Shown in pieces: positions 52,337 to 62,310 of a stretch of DNA of 64,000 nt (position 1 is the stretch's first letter; each line of letters starts with the position of its first letter). The position numbers and the translations under genes are program-made. The DNA lies in the NCBI RefSeq assembly GCF_049340185.1, contig NZ_JBMPPC010000002.1, forward strand, positions 634,574 through 698,573. The letters run 5' to 3'. The notes below the pieces were generated by a model. That model was not told the origin of the DNA and did not search any database. It saw nothing but the letters and a program-made list of their open reading frames with translations. This DNA is from Undibacterium sp049340185 (GTDB lineage Bacteria > Pseudomonadota > Gammaproteobacteria > Burkholderiales > Burkholderiaceae_D).

Positions 52337-52561
52337 CGTTGCTCCTGAATAGAGAGGCAGATTGTAAGAATAATTCTTCCTGATAGTAGGACTGGACAGG
52401 ACGAATAAAATTTTGAAATTTCAAGAATTTCAAATACTTTACATCGTACTGGCAATTTCATCAGAAAAGCTAAATTCTATAAAGCAATCTTTGTGCCGCA
52501 CATTCCTTGCATCAATACAATTGATCTTGTACTAAGAGATTCTGGCCATTCATCTTGCTAT

Positions 52562-54445
52562 TCAATCTGCAGTGCAATACGCCGCACTCACTTCAACATC
52601 AGAGTCATCGAAGTCATCTGCTCGTTCATCACTGCGATTTTGTTGTCGTTCCCACATTTGTGTGTACGCACCATTTAGCATTAGTAACTGCTGATGCGTA
52701 CCACGTTCAATGATGCGCCCTTTATCCATCACCAGAATCTGTTCCGCGTCGACAATGGTGGATAGACGATGAGCAATCACCAGACTGGTTCTAGTCTTGG
52801 CAATCTCTTTGATTTGCGCTTGTATCATTTGCTCAGACTTGGAGTCGAGCGCCGACGTTGCCTCATCAAAAATCAGGATGGAAGGATTCTTTAATAAAGT
52901 TCTGGCAATCGCGACGCGCTGTTTTTCGCCGCCGGACAATTTCAAACCGCGCTCACCGACGGTGCTTGCGTACCCATCCGGCAAGCTTTCAATAAAATCG
53001 TGAATATAAGCGGCCCGTGCCGCAGCGACGACCTCATCTCTGGTCGCACCCGGCTTACCGTAGGCAATGTTGTATTCAATACTGTCATTGAACAACACCG
53101 TATCCTGTGGCACGATACCGATGGCATTGCGCAGTGAATGTTGAGTAATCGCGCGAATATCCTGGCCGTCAATCCGAATGGCGCCACCCTGAATATCGTA
53201 GAAGCGAAACAGCAAACGCGATAGGGTAGATTTACCCGATCCGCTATGCCCGACAACCGCCGTCGTGGTACCGGCAGCGATCGTAAAATCGACATCAAAT
53301 AAAATCTGCCGCTTACTTTCATAGCTGAAATCGACATGCGCAAACTGAATCGATCCGCCCTTGCTATGATCCACGCTGAGAGGCACCGCGTCTGCCGTAT
53401 CGGCAATCTCCTTATGCTGATCCAGCAAAGAAAACAGCTTCTCCATATCTGCCAGGCTTTGTTTAATTTCGCGGTAAAGAACGCCAAGAAAATTCAAGGG
53501 AATATAGAGCTGAATCATAAACGTGTTCACCAGTACCAGGTCGCCCAGACTCATGGTTCCGGCGATCACGCCTTGCGTCGCACGCCATAAAATCAGTGTG
53601 ACTGCCGTCGCAATAATCAGCGACTGCCCCGTATTTAGCAAGGATAAACTGGACTGAGATTTGACTGCGGCGAATTCAAATTTTTGCAGGCCTTCGTCAT
53701 AACGTTGCGCTTCGTATTCTTCATTACCAAAGTATTTAACTGTCTCATAATTCAGTAGCGAATCGATCGCCTTGGTACTCGCTTTAGAATCGAGTTCGTT
53801 CATGGTGCGACGAAAATGCGTCCGCCATTCAGTCACCGCAATCGTGAACGTAATGTAGGTCACGAGCGCCACCAGAGTGATCACAGAGAACCAGATATCG
53901 TAATGCGTTGAGAGATAAATCAATACCAGCGTAATCTCAAGCAACGTCGGAAAAATACTGAACAGGGCATACGACACCAGCGATGAAATACCGCGGGTGC
54001 CGCGCTCGATATCACGTGTCATACCACCGGTCTGGCGGTTCAGATGAAAACGCAGCGATAAGGCATGCAAGTGCCGGAATACCTTTAGCGCAATTGTCCG
54101 TACTGCACGCTGAGTGACCTTAGCAAAAACAAATTCACGCAACTCGGTGAATAACGTGGTCGACAAACGCAAAGCGCCATAGCCAATCAAAATCCCGACT
54201 GGTAACACCATCAATGCCGCCGGATGCTGAGGACTGATCGACATGCTATCGATCAATTGCTTCAACACGAGCGGTACGCCCACACTGGCAAGTTTGGCGC
54301 CAACCAGAAACAATAACGCCAGCGAGACGCGCCATTTATATGCCCACAAATACGGTAATAAAGTTTTAACAGTAGACCAATCGCCGCGAGGTGATGGCGC
54401 TGAATTTGCAGAGGCAGGAGCATCGGCAGATGAGTTACGGCGCAT
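52562..54445 (-). CDS. Atm1/HMT1-type ABC exporter (fused permease and ATPase)
   Basis: A 627-residue half transporter with six membrane helices in residues ~25-330, then an ATPase domain with Walker A VVGHSGSGKST, signature LSGGEKQRVAIAR and Walker B ILIFDEATSALDS. The segment RQTGGMTRDIERGTRGIS is the hallmark of the ABCB7/Atm1 group, which exports glutathione conjugates or Fe-S precursor compounds; bacterial members give heavy-metal tolerance. The C-terminus is acidic (DERADDFDDSD). It is divergent from the thioesterase gene by 82 bases. Confidence 0.9.
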   Translation of the reverse strand: MRRNSSADAPASANSAPSPRGDWSTVKTLLPYLWAYKWRVSLALLFLVGAKLASVGVPLVLKQLIDSMSISPQHPAALMVLPVGILIGYGALRLSTTLFTELREFVFAKVTQRAVRTIALKVFRHLHALSLRFHLNRQTGGMTRDIERGTRGISSLVSYALFSIFPTLLEITLVLIYLSTHYDIWFSVITLVALVTYITFTIAVTEWRTHFRRTMNELDSKASTKAIDSLLNYETVKYFGNEEYEAQRYDEGLQKFEFAAVKSQSSLSLLNTGQSLIIATAVTLILWRATQGVIAGTMSLGDLVLVNTFMIQLYIPLNFLGVLYREIKQSLADMEKLFSLLDQHKEIADTADAVPLSVDHSKGGSIQFAHVDFSYESKRQILFDVDFTIAAGTTTAVVGHSGSGKSTLSRLLFRFYDIQGGAIRIDGQDIRAITQHSLRNAIGIVPQDTVLFNDSIEYNIAYGKPGATRDEVVAAARAAYIHDFIESLPDGYASTVGERGLKLSGGEKQRVAIARTLLKNPSILIFDEATSALDSKSEQMIQAQIKEIAKTRTSLVIAHRLSTIVDAEQILVMDKGRIIERGTHQQLLMLNGAYTQMWERQQNRSDERADDFDDSDVEVSAAYCTAD

Positions 54446-54527
54446 AGAATTGCCTAAGGTAAGTAGGGATATGGTTTATGATTTGCTGAAATTATCTAAG
54501 CGAATTGTATCTTTGAAAGGAAATACC

Positions 54528-54935
54528 ATGTCTGACCAGATGAAAAACACCCTCCCTGCCGGCATGCCGCAATTGCGTGTCATGCCGATGCCCGCCGATG
54601 CGAATGTTCACGGTGACGTATTTGGCGGATGGATCATGGCGCAGGTCGATATCGCTGGAGCAATCCCTGCCGCGCGCCGCGCCAATGGCCGTGTTGCGAC
54701 GATTGCGGTGAATTCATTTTTGTTTAAACAACCTGTTTTTGTGGGTGATTTACTGTCGTTTTATGCAGAAGTTGTTAAAGTCGGCAATACCTCGATCACC
54801 GTGTCTGTCGAAGTTTATGCAGAGCGTAATCGCCTGCAGGCGAGTACCGTCAAAGTAACTGAAGCGACATTAACTTATGTCGCAACAGGCGAGGACAGAA
54901 AACCTCGTCCGATTCCGCCGTTAGACGCTATCTGA
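54528..54935 (+). CDS. YciA-like acyl-CoA thioesterase (hotdog fold)
   Basis: A 135-residue cytosolic hotdog-fold hydrolase. MPMPADANVHGDVFGGWIMAQVDIAG holds the family's active-site Asp and the Asn/His region, and VFVGDLLSFYAEVVKVGNTSITVSVEV the central strands, as in YciA, which hydrolyses a broad range of acyl-CoAs. ATG 54528 follows GAAAGGA. An open frame continues upstream on this strand but is the antisense of the exporter gene. Confidence 0.9.
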   Translation: MSDQMKNTLPAGMPQLRVMPMPADANVHGDVFGGWIMAQVDIAGAIPAARRANGRVATIAVNSFLFKQPVFVGDLLSFYAEVVKVGNTSITVSVEVYAERNRLQASTVKVTEATLTYVATGEDRKPRPIPPLDAI

Positions 54936-55128
54936 GCCGATTTTAAGTTGATTTTGAGCCTGCTCCACAGCATTCCATTTCATGCTGATCTGAATGGTGC
55001 ATCTTCACCATACTGCAAGATGACAAAAGCAATGACAAGATTCATGATATAAAAATGCCATCGCGCCAGTGCAGCATCACCTGTCTATATTCCGAATAAT
55101 TTATTACGTGCGGCCTGCACTGACTACT

Positions 55129-56730
55129 ATGCAACGACGGCAGTTTTTACAACAATCTCTACAGCAGTCTTTACGCCTTGCTGTGCTTGCGGCATCGGCG
55201 TATCAGCTACCCAGTTTTGCCGCAGATAAGTCATCGGCCTATCCCTTCACACTCGGTGTTGCTTCCGGCTCACCCCGGCATGATAGCGTGGTGATCTGGA
55301 CTCGCCTGCTGCCTGAACCATTGAATGCCATGGCGCTGCCCGCAGTGCCTTACAAAGTACGATGGGAAATCTCGGAAGACGAGACTTTTCATCACATTGT
55401 CGGCCGAGGGGAACATACCGCCTTGCCTGAGCTCGCACATAGCGTGCACGTTGATGTTACCGGCTTGCAGGCGGAACGCAATTATTGGTACCGCTTTATG
55501 CTGGGTGAGGCGATCAGTCCGGTAGGACGCACACGCACTGCGCCAATCGCAGAGGCCATGCCCTCTGGCTTGCGACTGGCGGTCGCCTCCTGTCAGCACT
55601 GGGAGTTTGGTGAATATGCAGGGCACCGGCATATCGCTGCGGCATATCCGGATCTGGTGATTTTCCTCGGTGATTATATTTATGAATGGGGACCTTACGA
55701 TTTAAGTCATCCGTCCAAGCCACGCAGGCGCGATGTCGAGAGTATGAATCTGGCCGGCTACCGTAGTCGCTATGCCCAGTACAAATCAGATCCGCATCTA
55801 CAAGCAGCGCATCACGTCGCACCATGGATCGTGACGTGGGACGATCATGAAGTCTGCAATGATTACGGCAACGACAGGGATGAACGTTTATCGGTCGATT
55901 TTTTGCAACGACGCGCAGCGGCATATCAGGCGTTTTATGAGCATATGCCGGTACGCCTGCCGAATCTGACGGCGCTCATGAGTGAAGCAGGACGCTTTGC
56001 TCATATGCGGATTTATGAGCGTTATGACTGGGGCAAGCTTGCGCGTTTCCATGTACTTGATGACCGTCAGTATCGCTCACACCATGCCTGCCCGAAACCA
56101 GGGATGGGCGGCTCAAATTCAGTCACGAATGCCGAGTGTCGTGAACTGCTTGATCCAAACAGAACTCTGCTGGGGCAAGAACAGGAGAAGTGGCTGGCAC
56201 AGGGATTTGCCAGCTCCGGCGCCAAGTGGAATGTCCTGACACAACAAACTCTGATGGCACAATCTAGCCAGACGCCAGTCGCTAAAGAAGGTGATGGAAA
56301 ATTCTGGACCGACGGCTGGGATGGCTACCCGCTTGCACGGCAGCGTGTATTAGACGATCTGCAAAAACATAAACCGGCGAATCCTGTGATTATTTCCGGT
56401 GACGTCCATACGTTTTATGCGGCGAACATCAAACGTGATTTTTATAGTAAAGCCTCGGCAAACAATCCGATCCTGGCAACAGAGTTTTGCGGTACCTCGA
56501 TTACGTCCAGCTCACGTCCGCAAGAACGCACAGACCAATACGTCGCGCAAAATCCTCATATCAAATTCGGACGTAGTGATAAGCGCGGCTTTATCCTGAT
56601 GGATATCACACCGAAACAAATGACAACCCGCTTCATGGCGCTGGACGACGTATCTCGTGCGGACTCTGGTATCTCGACGCTAACAAGCTTTGTGGTTGAA
56701 GACGGGAAAACCGGCGTAGTGAGCGCGTAG
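55129..56730 (+). CDS. phoD: PhoD-family alkaline phosphatase, Tat-exported
   Basis: A 533-residue phosphodiesterase/phosphomonoesterase active with Ca2+ and Fe3+ in the family. The N-terminus MQRRQFLQQSL carries a twin-arginine signal, and after the signal come YPFTLGVASGSPRHDSVVIWTRL, SCQHWEFGEY, VIFLGDYIYEWG, VTWDDHEVCNDYGND and VIISGDVHTFYAA, the metal-binding blocks of PhoD. ATG 55129 is chosen so that the signal peptide is terminal; the frame extends 20 codons upstream. It probably responds to phosphate starvation, but no Pho box was identified. It ends at a bidirectional terminator. Confidence 0.92.
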   Translation: MQRRQFLQQSLQQSLRLAVLAASAYQLPSFAADKSSAYPFTLGVASGSPRHDSVVIWTRLLPEPLNAMALPAVPYKVRWEISEDETFHHIVGRGEHTALPELAHSVHVDVTGLQAERNYWYRFMLGEAISPVGRTRTAPIAEAMPSGLRLAVASCQHWEFGEYAGHRHIAAAYPDLVIFLGDYIYEWGPYDLSHPSKPRRRDVESMNLAGYRSRYAQYKSDPHLQAAHHVAPWIVTWDDHEVCNDYGNDRDERLSVDFLQRRAAAYQAFYEHMPVRLPNLTALMSEAGRFAHMRIYERYDWGKLARFHVLDDRQYRSHHACPKPGMGGSNSVTNAECRELLDPNRTLLGQEQEKWLAQGFASSGAKWNVLTQQTLMAQSSQTPVAKEGDGKFWTDGWDGYPLARQRVLDDLQKHKPANPVIISGDVHTFYAANIKRDFYSKASANNPILATEFCGTSITSSSRPQERTDQYVAQNPHIKFGRSDKRGFILMDITPKQMTTRFMALDDVSRADSGISTLTSFVVEDGKTGVVSA

Positions 56731-56735
56731 CAAAT

Positions 56736-56766
56736 AAAAAAGGAAGGCAGATACCTTCCTTTTTTT
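56736..56766. terminator. Bidirectional intrinsic terminator, phoD / fadD
   Basis: AAAAAAGGAAGG (56736-56747) pairs with CCTTCCTTTTTT (56754-56765) around CAGATA, with A and T runs on the two sides. Confidence 0.92.
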
Positions 56767-56775
56767 GCACTCAAT

Positions 56776-56861
56776 ATATGCTCCATGGCAGTATATTTTC
56801 AACGCCTAATAAATACGTGCGGATTAAGCACTATATTGAATGAATACATGGGGAGTATATA
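56776..56861. repeat. AT-rich palindromic repeat, family 2, copy F
   Basis: Outer ends ATATGCTCCATG and CATGGGGAGTATAT are imperfect inverted repeats. The centre GTGC-GGATTAA-GCAC forms a small hairpin. It aligns with copy E at 43530 and the reverse complement of copy D at 29269. It lies between convergent phoD and fadD. Confidence 0.8.
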
Positions 56862-56884
56862 CATTAAGTTCCCCGAATATCGTC

Positions 56885-58567
56885 TCAGGCAGCTTTCTTT
56901 TCGTCACGCAATTCGCGACGCAAAATTTTGCCTACATTGGTCTTAGGCAGTTCCAGGCGAAACTCAATGAACTTCGGTTTTTTGTAAGCAGTGAATTGCT
57001 CTTTGCAGTAATCCATCAATTGCTCAACCGTCAGCGTCGGATCTTTACGCACCACAAACAACTTGACTGCCTCGCCTGAGTTAGCATCTGGTACGCCAAC
57101 GCAAGCGCATTCCAGCACGCCCGGATGCAAGGCAACCACACCTTCAATCTCGTTCGGATATACATTAAAGCCAGAGACCAAGATCATATCTTTCTTACGA
57201 TCGACAATCGTGGTGTAGCCGCGGAAATCCATAATCCCGACGTCACCCGATTTGAAAAATCCATCGGCAGTCATTACCTTGGCAGTCTCATCAGGACGAT
57301 TCCAATACCCGACCATGACTTGCGGCCCACGGATGGCAATCTCTCCAGGTGAACCTAGAGGCACATGATTACCGTCATCGTCGAGAATCGCAATTTCAGT
57401 CGACGGGATCGGGAGTCCGATCGTACCGGAAAATTCTTTAGTTTTTGCCGGATTCGCGGTGGCAACTGGCGATGTCTCTGACAAGCCGTAACCTTCTGCG
57501 ATTGCACAACCGGTAGTTTTCAGCCATTTGTCGGCGACTGCTTTTTGCACTGCCATACCGCCGCCGCTACAAATCTCATAGCCGGAGAAATCGAGTTTGG
57601 CGAAATCGGGATTATTCAGCAAACCGTTGTACAAGGTGTTCACTGCCGGGAAAATATTGACCTTATATTTTGCCAATTCTTTGATAAATCCCGGAATATC
57701 GCGTGGATTCGGAATCAGCAAATTCATCGCACCAATACGCGTACCCAGCAAGCTGCAAACGGTCAACGCGAAGATGTGATACAGGGGCAAAGCACAGACG
57801 ATTACTTTTTGCTCAGAGCTGGCCTGATTCTCCATACCGGACATCAACCATGCGTCGTTTTGCAAAATATTGGCAATGACATTGCGGTGAGACAGCGTCG
57901 CACCTTTCGACACGCCCGTGGTTCCGCCGGTATATTGCAGGAACGCGATATCGTCGTGACCGAGATTGACTGGCTGAAAATTCAGGCGACTAGATTCAGC
58001 GAGCATCTGCTTAAATCGCACCGCACCCGGCAGCGAGAATGCCGGTACCATTTTTTTGACATTGCGGACAACGAAATTGACGATCGCGCCCTTCACACCT
58101 CCCAACATATCACCCATGGTGGCGACGACGATATGCTTGATTGGTGTATTGCTCAGAACATGTTCCAGCGTCACGGCGAAATTTTCTAAAATGAAAATCG
58201 CTTCAGCGCCGGAATCTTTTAACTGATGCTCTAATTCGCGAGGTGTGTACAAAGGATTGACGTTGACGACGGTGTAACCCGCGCGCAGCACTGCCGCCAT
58301 CACGACCGGGTATTGCAAGACATTCGGCATCATGATCGCAACGCGGGCACCTTTTTGGAGCCCCTTACTTTGCAACCAAGCGCCGACTTTCTTTGACAGC
58401 GTATCCAGCTCGCCGTAAGTCAGGAATTTATCCATGCAAGCGTAGGCATTACGTGCTGAGTATTTATGGAAAGACTCTTCCAGCACCTGCACCAGCGATT
58501 GATATTGAGAGAAATCGATTTCTGCCGGAACGCCTTGCGGATATGATTTCAGCCAAAACTTGTCCAT
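56885..58567 (-). CDS. fadD: Long-chain acyl-CoA synthetase
   Basis: Activates fatty acids to acyl-CoA through an acyl-adenylate for beta-oxidation; peripheral to the inner membrane. The 560-residue protein shows the AMP-binding YTGGTTGVSKGATLSHRN near residue 215, EGYGLSETSPVA near residue 360, and the fatty acyl signature GFFKSGDVGIMDFRGYTTIVDRKKD from ~430, plus the C-terminal catalytic lysine in TNVGKILRRELR. ATG 58567 follows AAGGA. Length matches E. coli FadD (561). Confidence 0.95.
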   Translation of the reverse strand: MDKFWLKSYPQGVPAEIDFSQYQSLVQVLEESFHKYSARNAYACMDKFLTYGELDTLSKKVGAWLQSKGLQKGARVAIMMPNVLQYPVVMAAVLRAGYTVVNVNPLYTPRELEHQLKDSGAEAIFILENFAVTLEHVLSNTPIKHIVVATMGDMLGGVKGAIVNFVVRNVKKMVPAFSLPGAVRFKQMLAESSRLNFQPVNLGHDDIAFLQYTGGTTGVSKGATLSHRNVIANILQNDAWLMSGMENQASSEQKVIVCALPLYHIFALTVCSLLGTRIGAMNLLIPNPRDIPGFIKELAKYKVNIFPAVNTLYNGLLNNPDFAKLDFSGYEICSGGGMAVQKAVADKWLKTTGCAIAEGYGLSETSPVATANPAKTKEFSGTIGLPIPSTEIAILDDDGNHVPLGSPGEIAIRGPQVMVGYWNRPDETAKVMTADGFFKSGDVGIMDFRGYTTIVDRKKDMILVSGFNVYPNEIEGVVALHPGVLECACVGVPDANSGEAVKLFVVRKDPTLTVEQLMDYCKEQFTAYKKPKFIEFRLELPKTNVGKILRRELRDEKKAA

Positions 58568-58893
58568 ACGGTTTTCCTTGTCTCTGAGTGTTGTTTTGAT
58601 TTATTCAGCGTCGGTGCTGCCAATGATGCGCGAAGCACTGCTCGCCGGCAAACTGGTCGAATGATCTGCTAGCCTGGCTAGCATGAATATACTGCGCCGA
58701 TAGTCGATGCTATCGGCAATGATAAACCAAGGCAAGTCTTTTGCAGCCAACTTGAAAGCATCCTCTACTAATTTGCTGCAACGCACAATCAACTGACTCG
58801 CTGAATGAATCTGTGATTTGGCCAAATTCACCGCCGTTCTGCACAAAAAATCTTAAGCCACCGGTGCGTTTTGCAAGCACACTGGCTCACTGA
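58568..58893. other. Gap between fadD and molybdopterin oxidoreductase genes
   Basis: 326 bases with only the doubtful small minus frame described separately. No terminator or repeat is evident; it should hold the fadD promoter. Confidence 0.4.
58601..58846 (-). CDS. Doubtful small protein between fadD and the oxidoreductase gene
   Basis: An 81-residue frame with a TTG start (58846), or 76 residues from GTG 58831. It fills the gap but matches no family I recognise. The middle (NLAKSQIHSASQLIVRCSKLVEDAFKLAAKDLPWF) looks amphipathic-helical, somewhat like phasin-type proteins, and the tail is Ser/Ala rich. It may be a real small gene, a decayed one or chance. Confidence 0.25.
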   Translation of the reverse strand: MCRTAVNLAKSQIHSASQLIVRCSKLVEDAFKLAAKDLPWFIIADSIDYRRSIFMLARLADHSTSLPASSASRIIGSTDAE

Positions 58894-60972
58894 TCAGTCC
58901 TTTTCGACCTGCACCAGTACGTCGTAGAAGGTAGGTCCGCCGCCCATGTCTGTTAAACGCTGACTGGTGAGCTCATTCGCATTTTTGTGATCGGAAGCAA
59001 ACTTTTTCCACCAGATCGATAAGCCGACCACCAGACCTCGCCGGGCTTTATCAGTAACTCTTGCAAGTGCCACAAAAGAACCACGGTCATTGAAAATTCT
59101 GACGGTATCACCAGAAGCAATCTGGCGATGCTGAGCATCTTCAGGATGGATGTCTATATGCGGTTCGCCTTCGGTATCACGTAAACTTTGTACATTGACG
59201 AAACTCGAATTCAAAAAATTGCGTGCAGGCGGCGAAATCATGGCCAATGGATATTTACCGGCAAGCACAGGATTGCTCGCAACCGACTCATAAGGGGGAA
59301 TATACGTGGGTAAGGGATCATAACCATCGCGTTGCATTTGTTCGCTATAGAACTCACATTTTCCGGACGGTGTCAGGAACCCGCCCTGTGCAAAAGGAGC
59401 GTCGGGAACACATAATTTCGCCCATCCCGTTTTCTTCAGTGAACTCCAGTCGAAATGTACAGCACGAACATCGGATTGCTTAAATGCTTGCGCAGCCAGT
59501 TCATCATCACTTTCACGAAAGCACGGGTCATCAAAACCCATGTGATGTGCCAGAAGACGAAAGATTTCTGTATTCGGTTTTGCCTCTCCCATAGGGGCAA
59601 TCGCGGCATTATTCGCCATCATGTACAAATGCCCATAGGCGCTGTGCGCATCCACATGTTCAAGCTGAGTTGTCGCAGGTAAAACGATATCTGCATAGTC
59701 TGCTGTGTCGGTCTGAAAATGCTCAAGCACTACAGTGAATAAATCCTCGCGGGCGAATCCCCGGGCCACCGCATCCGATTCCGGCGCGACGGCAACTGGG
59801 TTTGAATTATAGACAATCACAGCCTCAATCCTGGGGCCGAAACTGACAGAAGTCTCGCGTAATAAATCATCACCGATCGTACTCATATTAATCGTACGTG
59901 GAGTCAGTGATTGCGGGAATAAGTCTGGTCGCTGTAAGCCGGCAAGATTTTTAGGAAAAGCATCCGACAATGATAATTGCACACCTCCTGCAGCGTGACG
60001 CCATGCCCCGACCAATGCTGGCAGACAGGCGATATTGCGCACGGCCATGCCACCACCACGAACTCTTTGCATTCCGTAGTTCATTCGTATCATACTGGCC
60101 TCACCCCGTTGCGCGCATTCGCCATATACTCGTGCCAGATTCGTCACCTCTTCTGCACTGATTCCACAAGTTTCTGCGACGCGCTCAGGTGTCCACTCTG
60201 CTACGCGCTGTTTAAGTTGCTCAAAGCCCAGTGTGTAGGCTGAGATATAGTCATGATCAAGCAAGTCTTCTTTGATCAGGACATGCATCATGCCCAGCAC
60301 TAAGGCCGCATCAGTGCCTGGCAATAAGGCGATATGCTGATGGCATTTTTCAGCCGTTAAAGAGCGGTAAGGATCGATCGCAATAATCTTCGCACCATTG
60401 CGTTTTGCTTCTTGTACACGCATCCAGAAATGCAGATTGGACGCAATAGGATTACCACCCCAGATGAGAATTAATTGTGCATTTTGTGTTTGCTCAACAT
60501 CCGTGCCAATGCGAGCACCCAAAGTGTATTTGTAGCCTGTCCCGCCAGCAGTTGCACATATTGTGCGGTCAAGAAAAGACGCACCGATTTTATGAAAAAA
60601 CCGTTGCGACATGCTATCTCCCTGCACCAGTCCCATGGTGCCTGCGTAGCTATAAGGCAGTATGGCCAGGGGATTATGATCCGCAATTTTCTTAAGCTTT
60701 GTAGCAATCGTCGTCAGCGCTTCGTCCCAGCTAATTTGCTCAAATTGACCTTCACCTTTTTTGCCGATACGTTTCAACGGATGCAGTACACGGTCTTTGT
60801 GATAGGTGCGCTCTGTATAACGCGCGACTTTAGTACACAAGACGCCAGCCGTCGTCGGGTGATCTGGATCTCCGCGCACCTCGGTGGCGATCCCGTCTTG
60901 TACCGTGACATGCAAGGCGCAGGTATCCGGGCAATCGTGAGGACAAACGGCGCGGACGATGGCGGTGGTCAT
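58894..60972 (-). CDS. Molybdopterin-containing oxidoreductase (DMSO reductase family)
   Basis: A 692-residue protein that starts with a [4Fe-4S] motif, CPHDCPDTC with the fourth Cys in GVLCTK near residue 46, then the family blocks ISWDEALTTIA, IWGGNPIASNLHFW, IIAIDPYRSLTA, LLPGTDAALVLGMMHVLI, and the C-terminal dinucleotide-binding barrel (HIDIHPEDAQHRQIASGDTVRIFN). It has no Tat signal, so it is cytosolic. No partner subunit genes are adjacent. Substrate is unknown; formate dehydrogenase or a thiosulfate or polysulfide enzyme cannot be told apart by eye. ATG 60972 is preferred over 60978 because of AGGA spacing. Confidence 0.88.
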   Translation of the reverse strand: MTTAIVRAVCPHDCPDTCALHVTVQDGIATEVRGDPDHPTTAGVLCTKVARYTERTYHKDRVLHPLKRIGKKGEGQFEQISWDEALTTIATKLKKIADHNPLAILPYSYAGTMGLVQGDSMSQRFFHKIGASFLDRTICATAGGTGYKYTLGARIGTDVEQTQNAQLILIWGGNPIASNLHFWMRVQEAKRNGAKIIAIDPYRSLTAEKCHQHIALLPGTDAALVLGMMHVLIKEDLLDHDYISAYTLGFEQLKQRVAEWTPERVAETCGISAEEVTNLARVYGECAQRGEASMIRMNYGMQRVRGGGMAVRNIACLPALVGAWRHAAGGVQLSLSDAFPKNLAGLQRPDLFPQSLTPRTINMSTIGDDLLRETSVSFGPRIEAVIVYNSNPVAVAPESDAVARGFAREDLFTVVLEHFQTDTADYADIVLPATTQLEHVDAHSAYGHLYMMANNAAIAPMGEAKPNTEIFRLLAHHMGFDDPCFRESDDELAAQAFKQSDVRAVHFDWSSLKKTGWAKLCVPDAPFAQGGFLTPSGKCEFYSEQMQRDGYDPLPTYIPPYESVASNPVLAGKYPLAMISPPARNFLNSSFVNVQSLRDTEGEPHIDIHPEDAQHRQIASGDTVRIFNDRGSFVALARVTDKARRGLVVGLSIWWKKFASDHKNANELTSQRLTDMGGGPTFYDVLVQVEKD

Positions 60973-61011
60973 ACTCATTCCTAAATTTTTAACTTTGATG
61001 AAATTGTCTGC

Positions 61012-62172
61012 TTACGAATCACATAAGCGCTGCATGAAGCGCTCGCACTGAGCGACCTGCGCCAGCTCCACATATTCGTTAGGCGAATGTGCCTGCTCGA
61101 TACTGCCGGGTCCGCAGATGACGGTCGGAATACCTGCCTGCTGAAATAAACCGGCTTCTGTACCATAGGAAACAGCGCCGTCAGGTGCGTTCCCCGAGAG
61201 TTGTGCTGCTAGCTGGACGATGGCGTCTGACTCTTGCATTTGCAAACCAGGCGCGGAGGCCAGCCATTCAAAATCGATGCGTGCGAGCGGCTCTACTGCC
61301 ACCATCTCTGGAATTAATTTGCGGGCATATTCCTGAATTTCTTCAAACAGTATGTCCGCCTTCATATCGGGTAATGTCCGCGCCTCAAATTGAAAATCAC
61401 AATCTTTCGGCACAATATTGGTTGCGAGTCCGCCGCGGATCAAACCCGTTTGCAAGGTACTGTAAGGAACCGTATAAGAATCATCGCGAGCCTCTTGTAA
61501 GGCTAGGCGATCAGCTAATTCTCGGATGTACACAACAATTTTAGAGGCATACTCAATCGCATTAACACCCTGCGTCGTGTAGCTCGAATGCGCTTCTTTA
61601 CCGCGTACACAGCAGCGGAAACGATGTGTGCCCTTGTGTGCGATGACCGGCCGCATCAAGGTGGGCTCACCGACGATACACGCAGCGGGCTGCAAACCGA
61701 TTTCGTCCAGATCACGTATCAGGCTGCGTACGCCAAGACATCCCACTTCTTCGTCATAGGAAAAAGCGAGATGTAATGCCTGATCTCTGTCCGCAGCAAT
61801 GTACTGCGGTATGGCATGTAGCGCCGCGGCGATATAAGTTTTCATGTCGGCTGCACCGCGTGCATATAAGCGATCACCATTAATCACTGCGGTAAAAGGA
61901 TCGGTATGCCATTCCTGTCCGTCAACGGGTACCACATCAGTATGACCAGAAAGAATAATTCCCGGTTTTTTTCCTTCACCTACCGTAGCAAATAAATTAG
62001 CTTTTTTTCCGGTACTGTCATAAGTCAGTCTGGAACTGACGCCGTATTGCTTAAGGTAAGTTTGAATCCAGTCGATTAGTTCGAGATTAGAATCACGCGA
62101 AACCGTTTTGAAAGCAATTAATTGCGCCAGAATTGCAAGTAACTCCGGGGATACTCTAGATATGACTGTCAT
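61012..62172 (-). CDS. argE: Acetylornithine deacetylase (M20 family)
   Basis: Zinc-dependent hydrolase releasing ornithine from N-acetylornithine in arginine synthesis. The 386-residue protein shows the metal-binding LSGHTDVVPVDGQEW near residue 80, YARGAADMKTYIAAAL, the catalytic DEEVGCLGV near residue 135, the lid domain (HKGTHRFRCCVRGKEAHSS), and CGPGSIEQAHSPNEYV near the end. Other M20 deacylases look alike, but the overall pattern is ArgE. It may be co-transcribed with the neighbouring oxidoreductase gene. Confidence 0.9.
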   Translation of the reverse strand: MTVISRVSPELLAILAQLIAFKTVSRDSNLELIDWIQTYLKQYGVSSRLTYDSTGKKANLFATVGEGKKPGIILSGHTDVVPVDGQEWHTDPFTAVINGDRLYARGAADMKTYIAAALHAIPQYIAADRDQALHLAFSYDEEVGCLGVRSLIRDLDEIGLQPAACIVGEPTLMRPVIAHKGTHRFRCCVRGKEAHSSYTTQGVNAIEYASKIVVYIRELADRLALQEARDDSYTVPYSTLQTGLIRGGLATNIVPKDCDFQFEARTLPDMKADILFEEIQEYARKLIPEMVAVEPLARIDFEWLASAPGLQMQESDAIVQLAAQLSGNAPDGAVSYGTEAGLFQQAGIPTVICGPGSIEQAHSPNEYVELAQVAQCERFMQRLCDS

Positions 62173-62310
62173 TGGATAATTCTTATGTTTGCTTGTGCTT
62201 CAGTAGCAGTGGAGGAAATATGCTGCCGCGGATAATTCATCTTGGCTAATTTGGCTAATTCCATACTATATCGCTGAACTACAAGCATGGCAGATAATCC
62301 CCGCGCATAT

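Noticed and set aside
54243..54527. Upstream extension of the thioesterase frame
   Set aside because: It lies antisense inside the exporter gene and lacks hotdog-family sequence; ATG 54528 has a good ribosome site.
57545..58189. Open frame of 214 codons on the plus strand
   Set aside because: Antisense to fadD, with no recognisable family and no ribosome site.
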